From NCBI GenBank assembly GCA_022509085.1, contig JAFLTW010000003.1, positions 155,730-219,729 of the forward strand: a stretch of 64,000 nt of DNA. Direction: 5' to 3'. The position numbers were made by a program, and so were the translations under genes. The stretch comes from Muribaculaceae bacterium. GTDB taxonomy: Bacteria; Bacteroidota; Bacteroidia; Bacteroidales; Muribaculaceae. Below the pieces are notes generated by a model. That model was not told the origin of the DNA. It did no database searches and saw only the letters and a list, made by a program, of their open reading frames with translations. Shown here one piece after another: positions 50,915 to 59,001 of the stretch; positions within the stretch are counted from its first letter, which is position 1; each line of letters begins with the position of its first letter.

Positions 50915-52050
50915 AGGGCTTTCACCTTGTGTGCGCCGTCGGAGATCACCACGTCGTAGATCTTGGGTTCGTGGCCGTATTTCTCCTTGAATTTCTCGGT
51001 CACCTCGGCCACGAATTTGTCGTGCAGGTCGTCGGCCACGAGGTTGATGGTGCAGCCGCCGAAGCCGCCGCCCATGATGCGGGAGCCGGTCACTCCGGCC
51101 TCCTTGGCTATGTCGTTGAGATAGTCGAGTTCCTCGCAGCTCACCTCATAGTCTTTGGAGAGGCCCTCGTGGGTCTCATACATCTTCTTGCCTACGGTCT
51201 GGTAGTCGCCCTTGTTGAGGGCGTCGCAGACGTCGAGCACGCGCTGCTTCTCGCCGATCACGAAGCGGGCCCTCTTGTAGTCTTCCTCCGAGATGTCGCC
51301 CTTCACGGCGTCGAGCATCTCCATCGTGGCCTCGCGCAGCGAGGGGAGGTCGAGCTTCCTGGCCACGCGCTCGCAGCTCTCGCGCCGCTTGTTGTAGGGG
51401 GAGTCTTTGAGCTCGTGCTTCACGCGGGAGTCTACGAGCACCAGGCGGTAGCCCTGCGGGTCGAAGGGGAAGTATTCGTATTCGAGGTTACGGCAGTCGA
51501 GGCGCATCAGGTTGCCCTTCTTGCCGCATACGGAGGCAAACTGGTCCATGATGCCGCAGTTTACGCCGCAGTAGTTGTGCTCGGTGCTCTGGCCGATGAG
51601 GGCGAGCTCAAACTGCGGTATCTTGTTCTGGTTGAAGAGGTCGTTTAGGGCGAAGGCGAAGCAGGATTCGAGGGCTGCGCTGGAGCTGAGGCCGGCGCCC
51701 AGGGGCACGTTGCCGGCGAAGACGGCGTCGAAGCCGTGCACCTCGAAGCCGCGTTTCAGTATCTCGCGGCATACGCCGAATACGTAGCGTGCCCAGCCCT
51801 CCTTCGGGGCGTCTTCCTCCTTGAGGCCGAACTCGACGTATTCGTTGATGTCGATCGAGAAGAGGCGCACCTTGTCGGTGCCGTTGGGGCGTATCTCGGC
51901 CATTATCACCTTGTCGATGGCGCCGGGGAATACGTAGCCTTCGTTGTAGTCGGTATGTTCGCCGATAAGGTTGATGCGTCCTGCCGAGGCATAGACCGCG
52001 CCTTTGCCACCGAATTTCTCTTCAAATACTTTTTGAATCTTTTCTTCCAT
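50911..52050 (-). CDS. galK: Galactokinase
   Basis: 379 residues. INLIGEHTDYNEGYVFPGAID galactokinase signature, then PLGAGLSSSAALE (phosphate-binding motif 2) and GSRIMGGGFGGCTI motif 3. Phosphorylates D-galactose released by the beta-galactosidase upstream in the same operon, feeding the Leloir pathway. Confidence 0.93.
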   Translation of the reverse strand: MEEKIQKVFEEKFGGKGAVYASAGRINLIGEHTDYNEGYVFPGAIDKVIMAEIRPNGTDKVRLFSIDINEYVEFGLKEEDAPKEGWARYVFGVCREILKRGFEVHGFDAVFAGNVPLGAGLSSSAALESCFAFALNDLFNQNKIPQFELALIGQSTEHNYCGVNCGIMDQFASVCGKKGNLMRLDCRNLEYEYFPFDPQGYRLVLVDSRVKHELKDSPYNKRRESCERVARKLDLPSLREATMEMLDAVKGDISEEDYKRARFVIGEKQRVLDVCDALNKGDYQTVGKKMYETHEGLSKDYEVSCEELDYLNDIAKEAGVTGSRIMGGGFGGCTINLVADDLHDKFVAEVTEKFKEKYGHEPKIYDVVISDGAHKVKAL

Positions 52051-52106
52051 GTGGGGATGTTATAATTAGGTTGTAGTTGTTGTTTTATAGCTGATTATAA
52101 GTGTTT

Positions 52107-54524
52107 TCAGGGTTCTACGGGTATCTCCACCGTGGCGGGGAGCAGTCCGGGGGCCGTGGCTGTGAAGGTAAGGGTGCCTGGGTTGGCTCCGCCCTCCACA
52201 ATGGCGGTGGCCTTGCCGCTGAAGAGATCCATCACGGGTTGCTGGAAGGAGCGCAGCGACGTCGGGTCGCCGTTGGCCGTGGCCTTGAATGTGCCGGCGC
52301 CGCTCACGCTGAAGCTCACCTCGTCGGTGGCTGTGGGCACGGGGTTGCCGTCGGCGTCTTCCACGGAGATGGTGATGTAGGCCAGGTCGTCGTCGCCGGC
52401 CTTGAGGGCCTCGCGGCTGGAGGAGGCCACAAGGCGGTAGGGCGCTCCGGCGGTGCGGATGGTCTTCTCGCCGGCCACGCTTCCGTCGGTGTTGTAGGCC
52501 ACTACTTTTACCTCGCCGGGCTCATAGCGGGTCTCCATCCACATCAGGCGGTAGCGGTTCATGTTGATGGAGTCGTTTTTCTCACGCATTCCCTGGCTCT
52601 TGCCGTTGATGAAGAGCTCGGCCTTGGGTGAGTCGGTGTAGACGAACACCGGTGTCACCTCGCCCTCGCGGCCTTCCCAGTTCCAGTGGGGCAGGATGTG
52701 GAGGGTGGGCGAGTCTTCGTTCCATTTGGAGCGGTAGAGGTAGTAGCGGTCCTTGGGTATGGAGGCGAGGTCGATTATGCCGAAGTAGGAGCTGTGGCTG
52801 GGCCAAGCGTCGGTGTCGTAGGGGGAGGGCTCGCCGAGGTAGTCGAAGCCGGTCCATACAAACTGGCCTATGTTGTAGTCCTTGTCGTCGTCGGCGGCGA
52901 AGTCGTCGTCGGGGATGTTGCTCCAGTAGCAGTATTCCACGTCGTAGCTGTTGCTCTGGTTGCCCTCGCGTGTCACGTTGGCGCCGAGCTCCACGGGGAA
53001 GAAATACTGTCCGCGCGAGCTTACGGTGGAGGCTGTCTCGGTGCCCAGCAGTATGTTTTGCGGCAGTTTGGAGATGGCCTCGTCGTAGCGGTTCACCTTG
53101 TAGTTGAAGCTCGGTATGTCAGTGGCGGCGGCGAAGCCGTTGTTTACCACGGCGTCAAACTGGTCCATGCCGTTCGTTACGGGGCGCGTGGGGTCTTCGC
53201 GGTGCACGATGTCCTGCAGGAAGGTGAGCTCTGCCACACCGTCGGGTCCCCACTGTGAGGGCACCTCGTTGCCTACGCTCCAGATTATCACGCTGGGGTT
53301 GTTGCGGTATTGGCGCACCATGTTTACCACGTCCTTCTCGGCCCAGTCGGCAAAGAGGGAGCCGTAGCCGTTCTTGCTCTTGGGGCGGAAGCTCCAGTCG
53401 TCGAAGGTTTCGAGCATGAGCATCATGCCCATCTCGTCGGCGAGTTCCACGAGCTCCGGTGCCGGCATGTTGTGGGAGGTTCTGATGGCGTCGGCGCCCA
53501 TGTCTTTGAGCATCTCGATCTGGTGGCGCAGAGCCGATTTGTTGACGGCGGCGCCGAGCGGTCCGAGGTCGTGGTGGTTGTTTACGCCCTGTATCTTGCG
53601 TTTCTGCCCGTTGAGGAAGAAGCCTTCGCCTGCCTTGAACTCTATGGTGCGGATGCCGAAGCGAGTGGCGTAGCTGTCGGTGGTCTTGCCGCCGACGGCC
53701 ACTTCGGTGGTGGCTGTGTAGAGCAGCGGGGTCTCGGGGCTCCAGAGCTGCGGGTCGCTTACGCGTATGTTTTGCGTGTATGAGCCGTCGGGGGTTACGG
53801 TGAAGGTGTCGGCCGCCTTGGCCACGGTTTTGCCCTCAGGGTCGGTTATGGTGGTTGTGAGGGTCACTTTCTCGCCGGCCTTGGCGCCCTCCACGTCAGT
53901 TACGAGCTTTACGTCGGCGTATTCCTTGGTTACGGTGGGGGTGGTGAGATATGTGCCCCATACGGGGATGTGGACGGCCGGGGTCTGCAGCAGGTGCACG
54001 TTGCGGTAGAGGCCGGCGCCGGGATACCACCGTGAGCTCTCGGGCAGGTTTTCGAGGCTTACCTCCACGGTGTTGGTGCCGGGACGGACGGTGCCGTCGA
54101 TGTCGGCCACGAAGCTGTTGTATCCGTAGGGCCAGTAGGCCATATGGCGGCCGTTGACGTAGACGTTGGCGTGGCTCATGGCGCCGTCGAAGATCAGGTA
54201 GGTGGCGAGGCCTGCGGTGTCGGCCACCTCGAATGTGGTCTTATAGAAACCTTTGCCGATGAAGGGGAGTCCGCCGGAGCGTGCGGTTTTCCAGGTTTCC
54301 TCTTTCTCCCCGTTCTGCTCCACGGCCACGTATTGCAGGTCGTTGGCGCGGTCGAAGGGTCCGTAGATGGCCCAGTCGTGGGGTATTGTTACGTTCTGCC
54401 AGTTGGTGCTGTCGGGGGCGAATTGCCAGTTGCGCAGCAAAGTCTCGCTGCGCTGCGCGGGCGTGGCCTGGGCAGCGAGCGAGAATATGGCGGTTATTGT
54501 CAATAAACGCTTAATTCCTGTCAT
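52107..54524 (-). CDS. Glycoside hydrolase family 2 beta-galactosidase
   Basis: 805 residues, signal peptide ending ATPAQ. Sugar-binding domain (about 60-210: GKGFYKTTFEV, YPGAGLYRNVHLL), immunoglobulin-like middle part, TIM barrel with acid/base Glu in IIWSVGNEVPS and nucleophile Glu in LLGTETASTVSSRGQY, and C-terminal beta domains. Exported, releases galactose from extracellular or periplasmic glycans. First of the gal genes, 57 bp before galK. Confidence 0.9.
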   Translation of the reverse strand: MTGIKRLLTITAIFSLAAQATPAQRSETLLRNWQFAPDSTNWQNVTIPHDWAIYGPFDRANDLQYVAVEQNGEKEETWKTARSGGLPFIGKGFYKTTFEVADTAGLATYLIFDGAMSHANVYVNGRHMAYWPYGYNSFVADIDGTVRPGTNTVEVSLENLPESSRWYPGAGLYRNVHLLQTPAVHIPVWGTYLTTPTVTKEYADVKLVTDVEGAKAGEKVTLTTTITDPEGKTVAKAADTFTVTPDGSYTQNIRVSDPQLWSPETPLLYTATTEVAVGGKTTDSYATRFGIRTIEFKAGEGFFLNGQKRKIQGVNNHHDLGPLGAAVNKSALRHQIEMLKDMGADAIRTSHNMPAPELVELADEMGMMLMLETFDDWSFRPKSKNGYGSLFADWAEKDVVNMVRQYRNNPSVIIWSVGNEVPSQWGPDGVAELTFLQDIVHREDPTRPVTNGMDQFDAVVNNGFAAATDIPSFNYKVNRYDEAISKLPQNILLGTETASTVSSRGQYFFPVELGANVTREGNQSNSYDVEYCYWSNIPDDDFAADDDKDYNIGQFVWTGFDYLGEPSPYDTDAWPSHSSYFGIIDLASIPKDRYYLYRSKWNEDSPTLHILPHWNWEGREGEVTPVFVYTDSPKAELFINGKSQGMREKNDSINMNRYRLMWMETRYEPGEVKVVAYNTDGSVAGEKTIRTAGAPYRLVASSSREALKAGDDDLAYITISVEDADGNPVPTATDEVSFSVSGAGTFKATANGDPTSLRSFQQPVMDLFSGKATAIVEGGANPGTLTFTATAPGLLPATVEIPVEP

Positions 54525-54542
54525 ATGTATGTCTTAATCTTT

Positions 54543-54968
54543 TTAGTCTTCTTCTGCGAGGGCTTCAAAGTAGCAGTCGGTTACAGCGAGCCATTCCTCG
54601 AGGTCGCCGTCGGGGTCGAATCCGGCCTGGCTCTTGGGGTCGCCGAGGTATTTCTTTGCGAGGTCGGCGCTGAGGGTCACCACTGTGGGGCGCACCTCGG
54701 AGTCGGGGTTGTAGAAGTCTTCGAAGTTCACCTCGGCGCTCTCCAGGATGAGGTAGAGTTCGCCGTCGAAGGTGTAGAGACCCTCCACGCGGGCCACCTT
54801 GGGGTCTTCTTCGGTGGAGTCGGGGAGTTCAACTTCGGGTATATAGTGGAAACCTGCTTCCTCCACATCCCAGATTATGGCGGCTATGCCGCGCTGGGCC
54901 ATGTTGGCCATGAGGTCTGTTTTAGCTTTGCCGAGAAGGTCAGCGGTAGCTCCTGATTTCTTTTCCAT
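54543..54968 (-). CDS. Acidic cytosolic protein of unknown function
   Basis: 141 residues, strongly acidic, no signal peptide or membrane segment. Helical N-terminus (GKAKTDLMANMAQRG) followed by beta-rich ARVEGLYTFDGELYLILESA. It lies 19 bp upstream of the beta-galactosidase and so may be in the same operon. No family recognised. Confidence 0.55.
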   Translation of the reverse strand: MEKKSGATADLLGKAKTDLMANMAQRGIAAIIWDVEEAGFHYIPEVELPDSTEEDPKVARVEGLYTFDGELYLILESAEVNFEDFYNPDSEVRPTVVTLSADLAKKYLGDPKSQAGFDPDGDLEEWLAVTDCYFEALAEED

Positions 54969-55448
54969 AATTATCGAGTTTTTACATGATTCATTATCGG
55001 CGGGGGAGATGCATACGTGGTGTTGGGGGACTTACATGATTCATTACAAAAGGTTCGTCCCGGAGAGCAAAACCCGCACATGGTTCTACTTATTTAACAA
55101 AAAACCTTACAATATGTTGCATCCCGCCGCCGAAAAGTTGCCCCGCACGGCGCAGTCAGGGCGCTTTGGGGGAAAGCCCCGGCGGGGCTTCAGGTGTGCA
55201 GCCCCAGACAAGCAATCGCGAAGCGATAGCGCAGTCTGGGGTATCGAAGATTGCCCACCCATTAATCAACATCGGAGATGTTGAAGGTATATGCAACCTC
55301 TCCGAGGTTGTATTATTATATATCAACCGTTATTCCCCGGACGGCGCTGTCGCTTCGCGACTGCTTGTCCGGGGCTGGATACCTTGAGCCGCGTCGCGGC
55401 TCTTCCCTTGCGAGGCCCACCGCGCGCGAGGAAGAATCCGCGCGGGGG
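54969..55448. other. Gene-free GC-rich palindromic repeat region
   Basis: No gene supported. Two hairpin units in opposite orientation (55202-55241 plus; 55335-55374 minus) are about 85 percent identical and differ by paired changes in the stems (CCCCAGAC/GTCTGGGG versus CCCCGGAC/GTCCGGGG; ATCGC/GCGAT versus GTCGC/GCGAC). A conserved structured repeat is likely. Confidence 0.6.
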
Positions 55449-56300
55449 TTACTTCGGGGGGTGGGCGAGCGAGGCCTTGATCGTGAAGATCACGGGCTCG
55501 TTGTAGAGGAGGCTGTAGTTGGCGAAGCGGCGCCCGAAGAGCGTGCGCGGCGTCGTCATAAACTGGCGCGTCTGGCCGTCAGACATCGACAGGATGCCCA
55601 GCTGAACCACCTTCGGCACCCTTCCCTCGCCCAGCGTGATGCTGTCGGGAAACTGGCGGGTGGTGATCTCCTTGCCGTCGACGGTGCTCACCGTGATCTC
55701 CACGGCCAACCTGTCGCCAAACTTAAAGGCGGGTTGCGAGCCGCGCGGGGTTACGTCTTTGGCGTAGAGCGTGTCGTTGATTTCCGTAAAGCCCTTGTCG
55801 CGGCTCTCAATCTCGAGCGACTTCTTGGCAGAGGTCAGTTCCTTGCCGGCCGTGGCGAATTCATACCGGTCCTTGATGTTGTAGAACCCCTGCTGGGCCT
55901 CGGCGATGTTCACGCAGGTGTCGCTCTCCAGGTGGGCCTCAAGCGAGGCTGCAAGCACCTTCTCCGATAGCTTGATGTCGTAGCGCCTGTTGAATTCGCG
56001 CAGGCGCAGGGCCAGGCGGATGCCCAGCTGCAGACCCTTGTTGTAGGCGGAGTCGTCTTCATCGAGCTCCATGGCGTCGCGGAAGCCCCGGATAAAGGCC
56101 TCGCGCGCCTCCTTGGTGCGAAGCAGGGTGTCAGTCTCGGCGTCCATCCAATAATTGGCCGCCTGCATCTCACCGAAATAATACATCATCGAGTCGGCCT
56201 CCGTAGCGTTTTTAAGGTCGGCGATACTCTTGGGGTTATGGTTGCAGCCTACCAGCAGCAGGGCAGCCCCAAGTAATGAAAACAGTAATTTTCTATGCAT
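55449..56300 (-). CDS. FKBP-related lipoprotein, probably non-catalytic
   Basis: 283 residues from the ATG at 56300; a longer in-frame start at 56459 adds a low-complexity Arg/Gly tract and is rejected because the lipoprotein signal MHRKLLFSLLGAALLLVGC starts at 56300. N-terminal FKBP_N-like helical dimer domain (about 30-150), then a beta-rich domain that follows FKBP order but lacks GxxFDSS and other active-site residues. The third FKBP-type gene of the cluster. Confidence 0.65.
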   Translation of the reverse strand: MHRKLLFSLLGAALLLVGCNHNPKSIADLKNATEADSMMYYFGEMQAANYWMDAETDTLLRTKEAREAFIRGFRDAMELDEDDSAYNKGLQLGIRLALRLREFNRRYDIKLSEKVLAASLEAHLESDTCVNIAEAQQGFYNIKDRYEFATAGKELTSAKKSLEIESRDKGFTEINDTLYAKDVTPRGSQPAFKFGDRLAVEITVSTVDGKEITTRQFPDSITLGEGRVPKVVQLGILSMSDGQTRQFMTTPRTLFGRRFANYSLLYNEPVIFTIKASLAHPPK

Positions 56301-56362
56301 CTTGTGTGGGTTTTGTAGATATAATCGGTTATCGTCAAATAGTGGATAGCGAACGGGAATCG

Positions 56363-56521
56363 CTATTCGGCATTCACTGTGTCGGCTCCGGGACTCACCA
56401 CCACCTCCACCGTATCGCCGTCGGGTTCGGGGAGGGTGGCGCGGCGGCGCTCCGTGCACGAACCACAGAGCAGGGCCACCGCACCCAGGAGTATCATTGT
56501 CTTCGTTGCGTGTTTCCTCAT
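56363..56521 (-). CDS. 52-residue lipoprotein, too short for most gene callers
   Basis: ATG at 56521; signal MRKHATKTMILLGAVALLCG followed by SC lipobox and a short acidic tail ending in TVNAE. Lies between two FKBP genes on the same strand, with clean frame and stop TAG at 56363-56365. Function unknown. Confidence 0.5.
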   Translation of the reverse strand: MRKHATKTMILLGAVALLCGSCTERRRATLPEPDGDTVEVVVSPGADTVNAE

Positions 56522-56569
56522 AGTAACGGGCTTGTTTTCTCGTTATTCCGGGGGCTTGCGCTTGGCGGC

Positions 56570-57151
56570 TTACTGAACTTTGATAAGCTCAACCTTAAAA
56601 ATCAGGTCGGCCATCGGGGGGATGGGGCCTCCGCCCCTCTCGCCGTAGGCGAGCTGATAGGGGATATAGAACTCATACGTGGCACCCTCCTGCATGAGCT
56701 GCAGACCCTCCGTCCAACCCGGGATGACGCGGTTGAGGGGGAACGAGGTGGGCTCGCCGCGCTGGTAGGAGCTGTCGAACACCTGGCCGTTGGTAAGCTT
56801 GCCCTCATAGTTTACGGTGACCACGTCGGTAGCCTTCGGGCTCTTGCCCTTACCCTCCTTGATCACCTTGTATTTCAGTCCGCTGGGGGTGGTGTAGTAG
56901 CCGTTCTTGTCTTTCTTATCCTTGGCGTCCTCCTTCACCGGAGCCGCCTCCACCTCTGCCACGGCCACCTCGGCCGTCATCACGGTGTCGCCGTCGGCCG
57001 TCACGGAGTCGGTCTCGGCCACTATGGCCTCCTCAACAGTTGCCACGGGGGTGTCGAGAGTGTCGGCGGGGGTCGTCTCGGCCTTATGGCCGCAGGCCGT
57101 CATTGCCATTGCGGCAGCTGCAGCCATCATCGTATAAAATGCCTTCTTCAT
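56570..57151 (-). CDS. FKBP-type peptidyl-prolyl isomerase lipoprotein
   Basis: 193 residues, lipobox AMTAC. Thr/Val/Ala-rich linker, then an FKBP domain (about 80-193): VTVNYEGKLTNGQVFDSSYQ, TSFPLNRVIPGWTEGLQLM and ELIKVQ end, all catalytic-site blocks present. Periplasmic folding helper. 12 bp downstream of another FKBP. Confidence 0.88.
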   Translation of the reverse strand: MKKAFYTMMAAAAAMAMTACGHKAETTPADTLDTPVATVEEAIVAETDSVTADGDTVMTAEVAVAEVEAAPVKEDAKDKKDKNGYYTTPSGLKYKVIKEGKGKSPKATDVVTVNYEGKLTNGQVFDSSYQRGEPTSFPLNRVIPGWTEGLQLMQEGATYEFYIPYQLAYGERGGGPIPPMADLIFKVELIKVQ

Positions 57152-57163
57152 ATCCGGGTCTTG

Positions 57164-57772
57164 TTATTTGTTTACCTTGATGAGTTCCACCTCGAAAATG
57201 AGGGTGGAGTGGGGCGGGATTGCACCGCCGGCTCCGTGGGGACCATAGGCGAGGTCGGAGGGGATATAGAACTCGAACTTGCCTCCCTCCTTCATGAGCT
57301 GGAGCCCTTCCGTCCAACCCGGGATCACCTGGTTGAGGGGGAATGTGGCGGGTTCGCCGCGGCTCACGCTGCTGTCGAACACCGTGCCGTTGAGCAGCTT
57401 GCCGGTGTAGTGTACGGTGACGGAGTCGGTAGCCGCCGGGCTCTTTCCCTCGCCCTCCTTGATGATGCGGTATTGCAGACCGGTGGAGGTGGTGTGCACG
57501 CCCTCTTTCTTGCCGTTTTCGGTCAGAAACTTCTCGCCTTCGGCCTTGGCCTTCACGCCGGCTTCCTCAGCCAGTTTGGAGGCGCGCTCCTGCAGCGATG
57601 TGATGTATTCGTTGATGAGCTTCTGTGCCTCGGCGGGGGCCACGGCGAGCTCCGTGCCGTCGAAGACGGCCTTCACGGCGTCGCAGTAGTCTTTGATGTC
57701 AAGGCTCTCTACGCCCATTCCTTTAAGTTGTGAGGCCATCGCGATGCCCCATGCGTAACTCAGTTTATCCAT
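57164..57772 (-). CDS. FKBP-type peptidyl-prolyl isomerase, FKBP_N plus FKBP_C
   Basis: 202 residues. N-terminal helical FKBP_N domain (MDKLSYAWGIAMASQLKGMG) for dimerisation, C-terminal FKBP domain: VHYTGKLLNGTVFDSSVSRG, FPLNQVIPGWTEGLQLM, AYGPHGAGGAIPPHSTL. Lacks a signal peptide, so probably cytosolic, FklB-like. First of the three FKBP genes on the transcript. Confidence 0.9.
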   Translation of the reverse strand: MDKLSYAWGIAMASQLKGMGVESLDIKDYCDAVKAVFDGTELAVAPAEAQKLINEYITSLQERASKLAEEAGVKAKAEGEKFLTENGKKEGVHTTSTGLQYRIIKEGEGKSPAATDSVTVHYTGKLLNGTVFDSSVSRGEPATFPLNQVIPGWTEGLQLMKEGGKFEFYIPSDLAYGPHGAGGAIPPHSTLIFEVELIKVNK

Positions 57773-57789
57773 ATTGTCGTTTGTTAAGA

Positions 57790-58185
57790 TTATTTTTCAG
57801 GGAGGAAAGCGAAGTAGACGGCTCCCACCAGGCACAGGAAGGAGGCGATATGGTTCCAGTGGAATTTCTGGCCGGAAAACATGAACATGGCCACGACGGT
57901 AAACACCGTGAGCGACACCACCTCCTGGATCACCTTGAGCTGGATGAGGTTGAAGGGGCCGCCGTTGTCGGCGAAGCCGATACGGTTGGCGGGCACCTGG
58001 AAGCAGTATTCAAAGAGGGCGATGCCCCAGGAGAGGAGGATTACGCCGTAGAGGGGCCAGTTGCTCGTCACGCCCGATGAGTGGAGTTTGAGGTGGCCGT
58101 ACCATGCCAGCGTCATGAAGACGTTGGATACAATCAGCAGTAGGATGGTGGTGATCATCGGGCTCATACCGACCTTTTTCTTCAT
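57790..58185 (-). CDS. DMT-family small membrane protein (DUF486)
   Basis: 131 residues, four TM helices. NVFMTLAWYGHL, ILLSWGIALFEYCFQVPANR and GFADNGGPFNLIQLKVIQEV with the ending HIASFLCLVGAVYFAF match DUF486. Likely an efflux-type small transporter; substrate unknown. Start may be the later ATG at MSPMITT. Confidence 0.85.
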   Translation of the reverse strand: MKKKVGMSPMITTILLLIVSNVFMTLAWYGHLKLHSSGVTSNWPLYGVILLSWGIALFEYCFQVPANRIGFADNGGPFNLIQLKVIQEVVSLTVFTVVAMFMFSGQKFHWNHIASFLCLVGAVYFAFLPEK

Positions 58186-58254
58186 TTGGGGGCCTTATCG
58201 CGTTTTTCACCGCAAATATAACTCTTTTCCGCGAAACCGCCAAACCCGCAGCTA

Positions 58255-58715
58255 CTCCGCCTCGAGCGCGAGCCGGCCTCGCGCGCTTAAAGGAGCCTCG
58301 CGCGCATTAGAAAAAGCCTCGCATTTTGTGGATTTACGAACTGAAGTTCGCGCGAGCCGGCCTCGCGCGCATTAAGGGGCCTCGCGATAAATTTTTTTAC
58401 GAACTGAAGTTCGCGCGAGGCACGCAGAACTCGCTGCTACGCAGCGGTTTGCGCAGAACTGGCAGAACCTCGCAGAAACATTTTTAACTTCGACGAGTCA
58501 ACCCAAATCAGGGATTTTCCCTGTTGACAGAGCCAATGGGCTGGGATTGTGAGAGATAGCTCGGAGCCAATGGGCTGGAATTGTGAGGGATAGCTCGGAG
58601 AGCTTTTCCTATGGTTAACCCCACCATAAGGGAGCGAAGTCGCGTAGCGACAGCGACCTTGGTGGGGTGCACCCGGTCGGAAGCAGGCTTCCTCGGAGAG
58701 GATGTCTATGAGAGC
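58255..58715. repeat. Left copy of a ~400-bp inverted repeat
   Basis: Contains CGAACT-based hairpins twice (58330-58420), CAGAACT units, two GCCAATGGGCTGG units (58531, 58565), a GTCGC/GCGAC hairpin (58640) and a CCTCGGAGAGGATG end. The reverse complement recurs at 60738-61145. The region 58186-58254 has nothing else. Reading frames here are not genes. Confidence 0.75.
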
Positions 58716-58813
58716 GAGGCACCTCCCCGCGCGGGGGCCCACCGCACGGGTGCGCACGAAAAAAGAGCAACCGGAAACCGAAGTTATCCTCGTTGCTCTT
58801 TCCTCTCTCCTCG

Positions 58814-58887
58814 CGGTATGGACGGGACTCGAACCCGCGACCCCCTGCGTGACAGGCAGGTATTCTAACCAGCTGAACTACCACACC
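58814..58887 (-). tRNA. tRNA-Asp (anticodon GUC)
   Basis: 74 nt on the minus strand. Acceptor GGTGTGG pairs with CCATACC with one G-T; anticodon loop CTGTCAC gives GUC; T-loop GGTTCGAGTCCC. CCA not encoded. Confidence 0.93.
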
Positions 58888-58963
58888 GTTTGTCGTGACA
58901 TCCGGGCGCTGTTTCCCGTTTGCGAGTGCAAAGTTACAACCTTTTTTTGAATCTGCAAAACAT

Positions 58964-58996
58964 TTTTCAAAAAAAGTGATTTTTTTTTGAAAAATC
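58964..58996 (-). terminator. AT-rich hairpin after uxaC
   Basis: A TTTTTCAAAAAAA/TTTTTTTTTGAAAAA hairpin 6 bp after the uxaC stop, with long T runs on both strands. Possible intrinsic terminator. Confidence 0.5.
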
Positions 58997-59001
58997 CCCT
59001 C

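Noticed and set aside
56301..56459. Upstream in-frame start for the FKBP-related lipoprotein
   Set aside because: Would add an Arg/Gly-rich stretch in front of a clear lipoprotein signal peptide and run through the small lipoprotein gene region.
58615..58884. Overlapping frames around tRNA-Asp, similar to frames at 60587-60958
   Set aside because: They arise from the inverted repeat and the tRNA gene; translated similarity reflects DNA repeat identity, with no coding signature.
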